33,026 nt of DNA from Deltaproteobacteria bacterium HGW-Deltaproteobacteria-14 (GTDB lineage: Bacteria; Myxococcota_A; UBA9042; PHBI01), in NCBI GenBank assembly GCA_002841945.1, contig PHBI01000070.1, positions 1 through 33,026 on the forward strand, in the 5' to 3' direction. Position 1 is the first letter of the stretch. Each line of letters starts with the position of its first letter. Positions 15,901 through 24,900 of this stretch are shown here, piece by piece. The position numbers were made by a program, and so were the translations under genes. Below the pieces are notes generated by a model, which had not been told where the DNA came from, did no database searches, and was given only the letters and a program-made list of their open reading frames with translations.

Positions 15901-17824
15901 CGACGAGGACGGCGACGGCTTCGGGGTCGCCGGGGACTTCCGCTGTCTGTGCGAGGACGACGGGGGCTACCGGGCCGACGCCGGCGGCGACTGCGACGAC
16001 GGGGCGACCCTGGTCAACCCGGGCGCGCTCGAGCGCTGCAACGGGGTTGATGACGACTGCAACGGCGCCACCGACGAGGAGGGGGCGGACGGCTGCGATC
16101 TGTGGCTGCGCGATCTCGACGGCGACGGCTGGGGGGACGACACCGAGCTGCGCTGCCTGTGCGGGGCGAGCGGGGCCTACGACACCCAGCTCGGCGGCGA
16201 CTGCAACGACTCCGCGCCGCTCATCTCCCCGGAGTCTGACGAGTTCTGCAACGGCACCGACGACGACTGCGACGGCGCGGTCGACGAGGTCGGCGCGGTC
16301 GGCTGTCAGCCGCACTACACCGACGTCGACGGCGACGGCTGGGGGGTCGGGGTGGGGCAGTGTTTGTGCAGCGCACATGGGCTCTTGCGTGCGACTCAAG
16401 CCACGGATTGCGATGATGATGATGCGCTGCGAAACCCGGCGCTCCCCGAGCGCTGCGCGGGGGACGGGCGCGACGAGGACTGCGACGGGGTGGTGGACGA
16501 GGCGAACGCCGAGGGCTGCGTCGACCTGTACGAGGACGTCGACGACGACGCCTTCGGGGTGACCCTGACGAAGACGTGCCTGTGCGGTCCGACCGGGGAC
16601 TTCACGGCGACCGACGGGGGGGACTGCGACGACGACGTCGCGGCGGTGAACCCGTCCGAGCTCGAGGTCTGCAACGCCGTCGACGACGACTGTGACGGCC
16701 TGTGGGACGAGGGGTGCGGGATGCAGGTCGGCGGCTGGCCGACGGCGAAGTACGACCTGCGCCGCAGCGGCCACGGCAAGACCCTGGCGGGCCCGGCGAG
16801 CAACCACCTGCGCTGGAAGCGGCGGCTCACGACGAGCCTCGAGATCACCACCTCGGCGACCGTCGACCCAGCAGGCGACGTGATCATCGCGGTCGGCGAC
16901 CGGCTCTACAAGCTCCGCCCGAGCGACGGCGCGTCGGTCTGGGAGACGACGATGCCGGCGGCGATGAACGGTGGGGCGAGCCCGACGCTGCGCACCGGCG
17001 GGACCATCGTGGTGCCGGTTGGCAACGGCCTGGCGCTCTACGGCCCCGGCGGGCAGCAGCTGTGGCACACGGCGTTCGCGGGCGCGGCCAGCGAAGACAT
17101 CACCGGCGCGCCGCTCGTCGACGACAGCGGCACCATCTACACCGTCGGCTACGCCCGCGCCTACGCCGTCGACCCGGGCGGCAACGTGCTGTGGTCCATC
17201 GACGTGCCGAACCTGCAGTACGTGCCGGCCCACGTCGGGATGAGCCCGACGAACGGGCGCATCTACTTCGGCTGCTCGAACCACGCGCTGTTCGCGGTCG
17301 AGCCGAGCGGGATCGTCGCCTGGACCTTCATCGTCGCCAACCGCGACGTCGACGCCTCGGTGGCCATCAGCGAGGACGGCGTGATCTTCCAGTCTTTCGG
17401 CAACTACGTGCACCGGGTGGTCGACTACGGGGCGTACGGCGACGACGTCAACATCAGCGCCAACGCCAACGGCGATCTCGACGCCCACGTCTCGGTCTGG
17501 CGCTCGGCCGACGGCAAGGACCACGTCATGACCAACGCCAACGGCGGCAGCGGCCTCAAGAGCTTCAGCGGGACCGACCTCGGTCTCGAGTGGACCTTCG
17601 CGATGACCAAGGACCAGTCGCGCAACTCCACGCCCATCATCGACCAGAACGGCGTCGTCTACGTCGGCGACGACAGCGGCCACTTCTACGCCGTGAACCC
17701 GAACAACACCCAGAGGTGGCGCTACGACACCGGCACGACCGGCATCGACTCCCAGGCCGCGCTGGTGCCCGGCGGGGTCATCTTTGGCGACGACGCCGGG
17801 TGGCTGTACTACCTTGCCCCGTAG
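12959..17824 (+). CDS. Second giant lipoprotein, tandem paralogue with 15 MopE-like repeats and PQQ-like propeller (1621 aa)
   Basis: The ATG at 12959 is 2 nt after the stop of the preceding gene and has only a weak GGGAA upstream, so it may depend on translational coupling. The signal peptide ends in A-G-G-C with Cys23 followed by H-D, exactly as in the first copy. Then come a D/T/A-rich linker (about 25-90), a Cys-rich head to residue 270, 15 MopE-like units at residues 271-1253, and a PQQ-like propeller from about 1255 (GDRLYKLRPSDGASVWET, NHALFAVEPSGIVAWTF). The architecture and length match the neighbour, so the pair arose by gene duplication. The two propellers are more divergent from each other than the frame of the repeats. 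The role is unknown; surface display and binding of divalent metal are inferred from the family. Confidence 0.9.
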   Translation: MRTYHPWAAALLLTLGLALAGGCHDSANDRQDRDAVADTTGADGVVVADSGGEDTAVPADTVGLDTADTGDGASPDGSDTAVADTSTGPLPGEFGWPCSDNGQCDSGYCIEGYDGRVCSHTCEGGACEAGWSCRQDLAQFPDVVYVCVPSFPTLCLPCETNADCRTATDDAQRCVPRGPDGDDGAFCGGSCAGASCPPGYLCASQVDVAGALTPQCVPLAGACGCSPSAIASGASTVCATRNDLGRCEGRRQCTLEGLSECNAPAPALDRCDGVDDDCDGVTDEAHVPEPCQRTTAIGTCVGQYVCDGAAGARCDAPEPAPEACGDGVDNDCDGTTDGEGAVGCLAYWLDGDEDGFGAGASRCLCRPAGDWTAKKGGDCDDERPNVRPNALEVCDGLDNDCDDVVDDPGAAGCSAFFPDGDGDGFGAIDGGLCLCGPDEASGYTSKSPTDCDDDAAAVNPGAAETCDGVDNDCDSLTDEEGAGNCHLHFADADGDTWGDPSRFACRCGPSAAYPVDRSGDCDDGDADRNPGVAEACNGVDDDCDGATDELDAAGCTPYYRDSDGDDYGLSGDVQCLCGPSAPWDATVGGDCNDAVVAIHPSAVEQCNGKDDDCDGELDEAGAVGCSDYWLDGDLDSYGQAGDPLCLCAPTLPYVARNAEDCDDSSPFIHPNATEVCNQRDDDCDGATDEGVEATCTPFYYDEDGDNWGVASDSRCLCGPDGLYRAANAGDCDDTTATTHPFAQELCNGGVDDDCDGATDEQGASGCAVYYADADHDQVGTFGDQRCLCAPTEPWTAPVGGDCDESDAAVHPGADEVCNGVDDDCDGATDPAGSGLCDTYLRDSDQDGWGVAGDTLCLCIPTIPFTTVTPGDCNDADGQIKPSALEVCNGKDDDCSGVADDPGTTGCVTFYRDQDGDTWGDAESSQCLCSPSGLYTATSSGDCDDGRAAANPGVSEVCNGRDDDCDGGTDEAGAVGCEIRWRDEDGDGFGVAGDFRCLCEDDGGYRADAGGDCDDGATLVNPGALERCNGVDDDCNGATDEEGADGCDLWLRDLDGDGWGDDTELRCLCGASGAYDTQLGGDCNDSAPLISPESDEFCNGTDDDCDGAVDEVGAVGCQPHYTDVDGDGWGVGVGQCLCSAHGLLRATQATDCDDDDALRNPALPERCAGDGRDEDCDGVVDEANAEGCVDLYEDVDDDAFGVTLTKTCLCGPTGDFTATDGGDCDDDVAAVNPSELEVCNAVDDDCDGLWDEGCGMQVGGWPTAKYDLRRSGHGKTLAGPASNHLRWKRRLTTSLEITTSATVDPAGDVIIAVGDRLYKLRPSDGASVWETTMPAAMNGGASPTLRTGGTIVVPVGNGLALYGPGGQQLWHTAFAGAASEDITGAPLVDDSGTIYTVGYARAYAVDPGGNVLWSIDVPNLQYVPAHVGMSPTNGRIYFGCSNHALFAVEPSGIVAWTFIVANRDVDASVAISEDGVIFQSFGNYVHRVVDYGAYGDDVNISANANGDLDAHVSVWRSADGKDHVMTNANGGSGLKSFSGTDLGLEWTFAMTKDQSRNSTPIIDQNGVVYVGDDSGHFYAVNPNNTQRWRYDTGTTGIDSQAALVPGGVIFGDDAGWLYYLAP
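13769..16717 (+). repeat. Array of 15 MopE-like repeats, second paralogue
   Basis: The order of special units matches the first paralogue. Unit 7 has T-D-E-G-V and no A-G-x-x-G-C, unit 8 begins P-F-A-x-E-L-C-N-G-G-V-D-D-D, and unit 10 has V-A-D-D-P-G. Core variants are DCDD in unit 3, DCDS in unit 4, DCSG in unit 10 and DCNG in unit 12. A locally different patch (16360-16440) uses more AT-rich codons, including GATGATGATGATG. Confidence 0.92.
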
Positions 17825-17976
17825 GGCCTTGCTGCGGGGCCGAGTTCGCGAGGCTCTGGGGCAACGTCCCGGGCCGCGTGGCGGCCGTATCGGGGTTGGC
17901 CAGGGACCCCAATCAAGAGACGCAGCGAAGCGAGTTCTGACTGAGGTGTCCTAGCGGATTTGTTTCGGGAGACGGG

Positions 17977-18363
17977 ATGGCACGCTTTCTCTGGATCTGC
18001 CTCGGCGGGGCCGCCGGGACCGGGGCGCGGTACCTGCTGGCGGGCTGGGTGCAGCGCGCGGCGGGACCGGGGTTCCCGTACGGGACGCTGGCGGTGAACC
18101 TGATCGGCTCGTTCGCGCTGGGCGTCCTGATGGTCATCGGGCTGCAGACCGAGCTCATGTCGCCGACGGTGCGCCTGGCGGTCACGACGGGCGCGATGGG
18201 CGGCTTCACGACGTACTCGACCTTCAGCTACGAGACCCTCGGCCTCATCCAGCAAGGCGCCTGGGGGTCGGCGGCGCTGAACATCGGGGTTACACTCACG
18301 GCGTGTCTCGCGGCGAGCTTCCTCGGCCTCGCGGTCGGGCGCTGGCTCGTCGGGATGGCGTGA
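17977..18363 (+). CDS. crcB: CrcB/Fluc fluoride ion channel (128 aa)
   Basis: This is a full-length small membrane protein with four hydrophobic segments. It carries the family signatures: GARYLL near residue 16, GTLAVNLIGSF with Asn41, and GGFTTYSTFSYE at 75-86. In Fluc channels that last stretch supplies the aromatic residues lining the pore (here Tyr80 and Phe83) and the Thr/Ser sites around the central sodium. It exports fluoride as a dual-topology dimer. GGAG lies at a good distance from the ATG at 17977. The next gene encodes a DUF190 protein, a frequent neighbour of crcB. I looked for a fluoride riboswitch in the 152-base upstream gap and did not find a convincing one. Confidence 0.95.
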   Translation: MARFLWICLGGAAGTGARYLLAGWVQRAAGPGFPYGTLAVNLIGSFALGVLMVIGLQTELMSPTVRLAVTTGAMGGFTTYSTFSYETLGLIQQGAWGSAALNIGVTLTACLAASFLGLAVGRWLVGMA

Positions 18364-18394
18364 CGCTACGGCGGCTGGCGGCGGAGGTCCGGTG

Positions 18395-18748
18395 ATGCGC
18401 GTACTCGAGGGCGAGCAGGTCCTGGTCCGGATCTTCATGGGCGAGAGCGACCGCTGGCACCACCAGCCGGCGTCGCTGGCCCTGGTCGAGCGGCTGCGGC
18501 GCGAGGGCTTCGCCGGGGCGACCGTCTTTCACGGGGTCGCCGGGTTCGGCGCCCGGAGCGTGCTGCACACGGCGAGCATCCTGCGGATGTCCGAGGATCT
18601 GCCGGTGATCATCGAGGTCGTGGACACCCCCGAGAGGGTCGAGGCGCTGACGCGCATCTTCGACGAGATGGACATCGCGGGGCTCGTGACGACCGAGAAG
18701 GTGCGCGTGCTGCGCTACACGCCGGGCAGCGGCGGCGGGGCCGCGTAG
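18395..18748 (+). CDS. DUF190 family protein, PII-like fold expected (117 aa)
   Basis: The sequence EGEQVLVRIFMGESDRWHHQPASLALVERLRREGFAGATVFHGVAGFG is divided by its family landmarks: R-I-F-x-G-E-x-D, then L-R-x-x-G-x-x-G-A-T-V-x-x-G-x-x-G-F-G, and later D-L-P-V-I-I-E-V-V-D. These identify DUF190 proteins, small soluble proteins with a ferredoxin/PII-like fold that often accompany crcB. A regulatory or fluoride-linked role is inferred from that association. GGAGG at 18383-18387 suits the ATG at 18395 better than the GTG at 18392. The gene starts 31 nt after the crcB stop and is probably cotranscribed. The end is Gly/Ala-rich (GSGGGAA). Confidence 0.9.
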   Translation: MRVLEGEQVLVRIFMGESDRWHHQPASLALVERLRREGFAGATVFHGVAGFGARSVLHTASILRMSEDLPVIIEVVDTPERVEALTRIFDEMDIAGLVTTEKVRVLRYTPGSGGGAA

Positions 18749-18832
18749 CGACGGCGAGGTCGATGTCGCGGGCCGGGACGCCGGTGGGCGCCGCGTCGCG
18801 CACGCTGAGGCGCGTTCCGCGTTGCGCGCGAT

Positions 18833-18849
18833 CATGCCTTTCGGGCATG
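18833..18849. other. Short hairpin in the DUF190-giant gene gap
   Basis: CATGCC and GGCATG pair around TTTCG inside the 195-base gap before the giant EGF gene. It has no T-tract. It could belong to the leader of the giant gene or be a weak terminator for the crcB unit. The rest of the gap shows no gene. Confidence 0.3.
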
Positions 18850-18943
18850 TTCTGGAGGATCGCGTGTGGTAGGTTCGAGGCCACACACTCATGGCGCCCA
18901 GGCCGTCGACCGGACACCAGCAGGGCGGACTCGAGGGGGAATC

Positions 18944-21900
18944 GTGGCACGACCTGTATCCGTCAGCGTGATGTTCGGAGCGATGGTGTGGCTGACGTTG
19001 GCGTCGGGCTGTGGAGGCAAGTCCACCACGACCAAGGCCAACTGCGACAACCTCGTCCGCGACAACGACGAGACCGGCGTCGACTGCGGCGGGGCGACCT
19101 GCGCGCCGTGCGGCTTCGGCGGCGGCTGCGTGCAGTCGACGGACTGCGCCAGCGGCGCGTGTGACGACAACGGGACCTGCACCTGTGAACTCGGCTTCGG
19201 TCCCGACGGGAGCGGCGACTGCTACGAGATCGACGACTGCGATCCGAACCCGTGCGCCAACGGCGGGACCTGCACCGATCAGATCAACAGCTTCGCCTGC
19301 GCGTGCGCCGCCGGCTGGACCGGGGTGACGTGCGAGGAGCGCCTCGATCTCTGCGACCCCAACCCGTGCCTCAACGGCGGGAGCTGCGCCGAGGCGGACG
19401 ATCAGGGCGTCATCTGCACCTGCGCCGCCGGCTACTACGGCCAGGACTGCGCCGACGCGTGCGAGATCGGCAACTGTCAGCCCGGCACGGTGACGTGCTC
19501 GGCGGACGGCTCCAACCGCCTCTGCGACGCGTGCGTGACCGGCTATTACGGCCTCGCCTGCGAGGAGGACATCGACGAGTGCGCGACCGAGGTCGACGAC
19601 TGCAACGACGAGGCCGACTGCGTCAACACCGAGGGGGGCTTCACCTGCACCTGCCACCCCGGGCTCCAGGGCAACGGCGTCTCCTGCGTCCCCTGCACCG
19701 ACGGCAAGTGGGGGCTCGGCTGCAGCCAGGCGTGCGAGCAGGGCAACTGCGTCGGCGGCGTGATGTGCGACAAGGTCGACGGCACGGGCCGCGTCTGCAC
19801 CAAGTGCACCAACGGCTTCATGGGCGACGCCTGCGACGAGGCCTGTGACGCGACGGGGTGTGCCAACGGCGTCGTCGACTGCGCCCAGGACGGCTCGGTC
19901 CGGACCTGCCCCGAGGGCTGCGAGGCCGGCCTGCGCACCGAGTCCTGCGACCTGCCGTGCACCTCGAACACCTGCGACCCGCTCACCCCCGCGGGGATCG
20001 TGTGCGACCAGGACACCGGCGCGGTCGAGTCCTGCGACCGCTGCCTGCCGAGCTGGACCGGCGCCGACTGCACCCAGTCGTGCAGCCAGGGCGACTGCCT
20101 GGGGGCGGTGATCTGTGACCAGAGCGACCCGGCCGCCGGGCGCCTGTGTCCGGGGGGCTGCTCCGCCGGGCTGTGGGGCGACGACTGCGGCGATCCCTGC
20201 GTCGCCAACCACTGCCAGGGGACCATCACCTGCGCGCAGACGACGGGCAACACCGTGAACTGCACCACCTGCAAGCAGGGGTGGTGGGGCGGCACCTGCT
20301 CGGCGGCGTGCATCGCGCCGGCGAATTGCGTCGGCTCGCTGACCTGCTCGAAGAGCACCGGCGAGCCGCTGTCGTGCGGCGGCTGCGCGGCGGGGTACTA
20401 CGGCGTCACCTGCCAGAACCAGTGTACGCTGACGAACTGCGCCGGGACGCCGACCTGCAACCAGAACAGCGGCGTGCCGATCTCGTGCACGGAGTGCGAG
20501 GTCGGGTGGTCCGGGGCGACCTGCCAGACCGCGTGCGTCATCCCCTCGTGCGTCGGGGACGCGACCTGCAACCAGACGACCGGCGCGGCGGTGGGGTGCA
20601 GCGACTGTGCGGACGGGCGCTGGGGGGCGGTCTGCGAGAAGACGTGCGCGAGCACGACCTGCGTGGGCGTGGTGGCGTGCGAGCAGGAGAGCGGGACGCC
20701 GACGTCGTGCGTGCAGTGCAAGTCGGGCAACTGGGGCGCGGCCTGCGAGAAGACGTGCGCCATCCCGAGCTGCGCCGGCTCGGCGACGTGCGACAAGGCC
20801 ACCGGCGACCCGCTCGGGTGTACGCAGTGCGTGCCCGGGAGCTGGGGCGCTGCGTGCCAGAACACCTGCGTCATCGAGGGCTGCGCCGGCGACGCGACCT
20901 GCGACCAGATCGACGGCGCTCCGGTCAGCTGCAACGTGTGCGAGCCGGGGCGATGGGGCAGCTACTGCCAGAACAGCTGCGAGCAGGGGGACTGCACCGG
21001 GGTCGCGACGTGCGACCACGACACCGGGGCGCCTGTCAGCTGCACCGGCTGCAACGCCGGCATCTGGGGGCTGGTGTGTGACCAGGCCTGCACCCAGGGC
21101 GAGTGCACCGGCGTCGTGTACTGCGATCAGCTGACCGGCGTGTCGATCAGCTGCTCGTCGTGCGAGGCGGGGGTGTGGGGACCGAGCTGCGACCAGCCGT
21201 GCACCCAGGGGCACTGCGTCGGCGCCGTCGAGTGCGACCAGGGGACCGGCGACGCGACCGCGTGCCTGGCGTGCGAGCCCGGGTACTGGGGGCCGACGTG
21301 CAGCGACAGCTGTCCCCAGGGGCAGTGCGTCGGGACGGTGACCTGCGAGCAGGGCTCGGGGATCGCGACCAGCTGCAGCGGGTGCAACGCCGGCTGGTGG
21401 GGGACGACGTGCAAGAAGAGCTGCGACCAGGGCGAGTGCGTCGGGACCGTGACCTGCTACAAGGACGCCGGGACGCCGCAGATCTGCTCGTCGTGCAACC
21501 CCGGCTTCTGGGGGCCGACCTGCGAGCAGACCTGCGCCCAGGGGAACTGCGACGGGACCGTGACCTGCGAGCAGGTCAACGGCGTCGCCACGAGCTGCCT
21601 CGCGTGCAACCCGGGATACTGGGGTCAGACGTGCCTCGAGTTCTGCGATCTGGGCGACTGCTCGGGCACGGTCCGCTGCAACCAGACGAGCGGCCAGACG
21701 GCCAGCTGCGCCGCCTGCGAGGCGGGCTTCTGGGGGCGGAACTGCGACCGCACCTGCAAGCAGGGGCACTGCGTCGGGACCGTCGGGTGCGACCCGGCGA
21801 CGGGCGAGCCGACCAGCTGCACGGCGTGTGAGCCGGGGTTCTGGGGGCCGAACTGCACCAACACCTGCGCGGACGCGAGCTGCCTCGGCGTGGTCGCGTG

Positions 21901-24900
21901 CGACAAGACCTCGGGCGCGGCCACCGACTGCAACGACGGCTGCGTGGTCGGCCGCTGGGGGCGGGTGTGCGAGAACGGCTGCGTCGCCCCGGCCAACTGC
22001 CCGGGGCCGATCACCTGCAGCCAGGCGACCGGCACCGCGCAGTCCTGCGCCGGCTGCGCGACCGGGTGGACCGGGACGACCTGCACGAGCCCCATCTGCG
22101 GAGACGGCCTGGTGCTCGGCAACGAGACCTGCGACGACGGCGCGAAGGTCTCCGGCGACGGCTGCAGCGCGACCTGCCAGCGCGAGGCGAACTTCATCTG
22201 CCCGCTCGGGGCGGGGTCCTGCGCGCGGGACTGTGACGACCCGATCGCGACGCTCCCCGCGGCCTTCATCTGGAACACCGCGCGCGACGCCGCCGGCAAC
22301 ATCCAGGGCAGGAACGCCAACGACGCCTTCTGGAAGGTCTCGCAGAGCTTGAACGGCACCAGGTCCTCGGCCCTGGTCATCGACAGCTGCTACGGCGACT
22401 GGAACGCGCGGCCGCTGACCGACGCGAACTGGATCGGCCAGCCGGGCATCGGGTGCATCGAGAACGATCCGTCGACCGCCGAGGTCTGCGATGGCAAGGA
22501 CAACGACGGCGACGGCTTCACCGACGAGGCGGACGTCAACGTCGTGGCGAGCTGCTCGACCGTCATCAAGGACCGCTACTGCCCTGACGGCGGCGACAAC
22601 AACTTCGCCGGCGGCAGCACGTCGACCACGACCTGCACCGACACCGGGACCTACCCGACGACCTACGCGACGTGCAGCGCGCCGGCGGTGAGCGACAGCC
22701 GCAAGACCCTCGATCTCGATCTGACGCTGAACGTGACCCACGGCAAGACGAGCGACCTGTCGGTCGAGCTGTACTCGCCGGTGGGCGCCAAGTGGTTCAC
22801 CCTCATCAACCAGCGCGGCAACGCCAACTTCGTGAACACGCGCCTCGATGACGAGGCCGCCACGGCGATCTCGAGCGGCTCGAGCCCGTACACCGGGACC
22901 TACGCGCCGGACGACGGGACGTCGCTGTCGGGCTGCGTCGACGGCTCGCCGCCGACCGGGACGTGGCGGCTGCGGACCGTCGACAACACCGGCTACGGCG
23001 GGGCGAACTCGGGGACCATCAACAACTTCACGCTCCACTTCTCCCTCGAGGAGAAGGACAGCGACGGCGACCACTACCCCGACGCCTGCGACTGCAAGCC
23101 GAACGACGCGTCCGTCAACCCCGGGGCGACCGAGGTCTGCGACGGCAAGGACAACGACTGCGACGGCTTCACCGACGGGGCGGACTTCGACGTGGTCGCG
23201 TCGAGCTGCACGCCGCCGGCCGAGCCCCCGTCGGGCAGCGTCGTGTTCTACCACCGCGACGTCGCGGTCACCGCGTCGCAGCGCGCGACGTTCACGGCTT
23301 CGTTCACGGCCTTCACGTCGAGCCAGGTCGTCGAGGTCTACCTCAACGGGCAGCCGCTCGGGCAGCGCGGGCCGGCCTACGACATGTCGAAGCCGCTCGA
23401 CTTCACGGTGGCCAGCGGCTGGATCGCCGGCACCAACACGGTGAGCTTCGCCGTGCGCAAGACGGCGCAGGCCGACAACCCCGCGGCGCTCATCGTCAAC
23501 GGCTGGGGCGCGGCCGACTCCGACGGCGACGGCGTGTCCGACCCCGATGACGCCTGCCCGAGCACGCGCGCCGGCGAGGTCGTCAACGAGCGCGGCTGCA
23601 TGACCCAGTGCGGGCTGTGCTTCGACGACGCCTCCGGCGCCGGCACCGACAGCGGCTGCAGCGCTCAGAAGCCCGTCTGCAACCCGGCGGCCACGGTCGG
23701 CGGGGCGCCGGGCACGCCGAACCTGTCGACCGGCGTCAACGCGGCCGGGGTCGTGCTGGCCAAGGGGCAGAGCGATCCGTCGTGGAAGACCGGGGCCACG
23801 CTCGGCGCCGCGGCGGCGGCCGCGGACGTCGCGGGCGCGTGCCACCCGTCGACCGTGCTGAGCTGGTCGCGGGCCGGCTGGATCGCGCCGTCGACCAAGG
23901 CGTGTACGGGCTGGGGTACGACCTCCAACGTCTACTTCGAGCGCGACTTCGATCTGGCGCAGCAGGACGTCGCGAGCTTCCGGATCGACGTGACGGGCTT
24001 CGTCGACGGGACCCTGGCGGCGGTCTACGTGAACGGCGCGAGCCAGAACGTGAACATCAGCCCGGCCGGCGCCGACCAGCGCATCACCTTCACCCTGGGC
24101 AGCGGCTTCCGCAGCGGCTCGAACCGGGTCAGCTTCGCGGTGAAGCAGTCCGCCGGGACGTCGTCGGGCGGCCTGGCGATGCGGCTCTTCCCCCACGCCG
24201 ATCGGGACGGGGACGGGGTCTACAACGGCGACGACCGCTGCGTCGGCGCCACCAGCGGCGGCGTCGACCTCGCGGGCTGCGTCGTCTCGTGCAACGGCGG
24301 CTGCACCGTCTCGCCGTGCCAGTACGGCGGGACCTGCGCCGAGCTCGCTAGCGGCTACGTCTGCGACTGCGGCGTGACCGGGCACACCGGCAAGAACTGC
24401 GAGGTCAACGTCTGCAACCCGACCTGCGCGGCGACGGCGACCTGCACCGGGGCCTCCGGCACCAGCGTCTGCGTGTGCAACTCCGGCTATGCCGGCACGG
24501 GGACCGCGTGCAGCAACGTGAACGAGTGCGCCTCGGGCACCAACGACTGCGGCGCGCACGCGTCGTGCGCCGACACCATCGGCGGCTTCACGTGCACGTG
24601 CAACACCGGGTGGACGGGGGACGGCCACAGCTGCACCGACGTCAACGAGTGCACCAACGGCATGGAGCTCTGCGACGCCAACGCCAACTGCACCAACACC
24701 AGCGGCAGCTACACCTGCGCGTGCAAGGCGGGCTTCAGCGGCGACGGGCGGCTGTGTATCGACAACGACGAGTGCGCCTCGGCGAGCAACACCTGCGACC
24801 GCAACGCGGCGTGCTCGAACACGGTCGGCAGCTACAGCTGCGCGTGCAACGCCGGCTTCGGCGGGAGCGGCGCGAGCTGCGCGTCGACGGCGTGCAACAC

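Noticed and set aside
12938..17683. Long minus-strand open frame antisense to the second MopE gene
   Set aside because: Same cause: low-complexity mirror of the repeats, no start signal, and the plus strand has signal peptide and clear domains.
17825..17976. Fluoride riboswitch upstream of crcB
   Set aside because: I could not find the conserved core sequences and pairing of the crcB motif by eye; a covariance scan would settle it.
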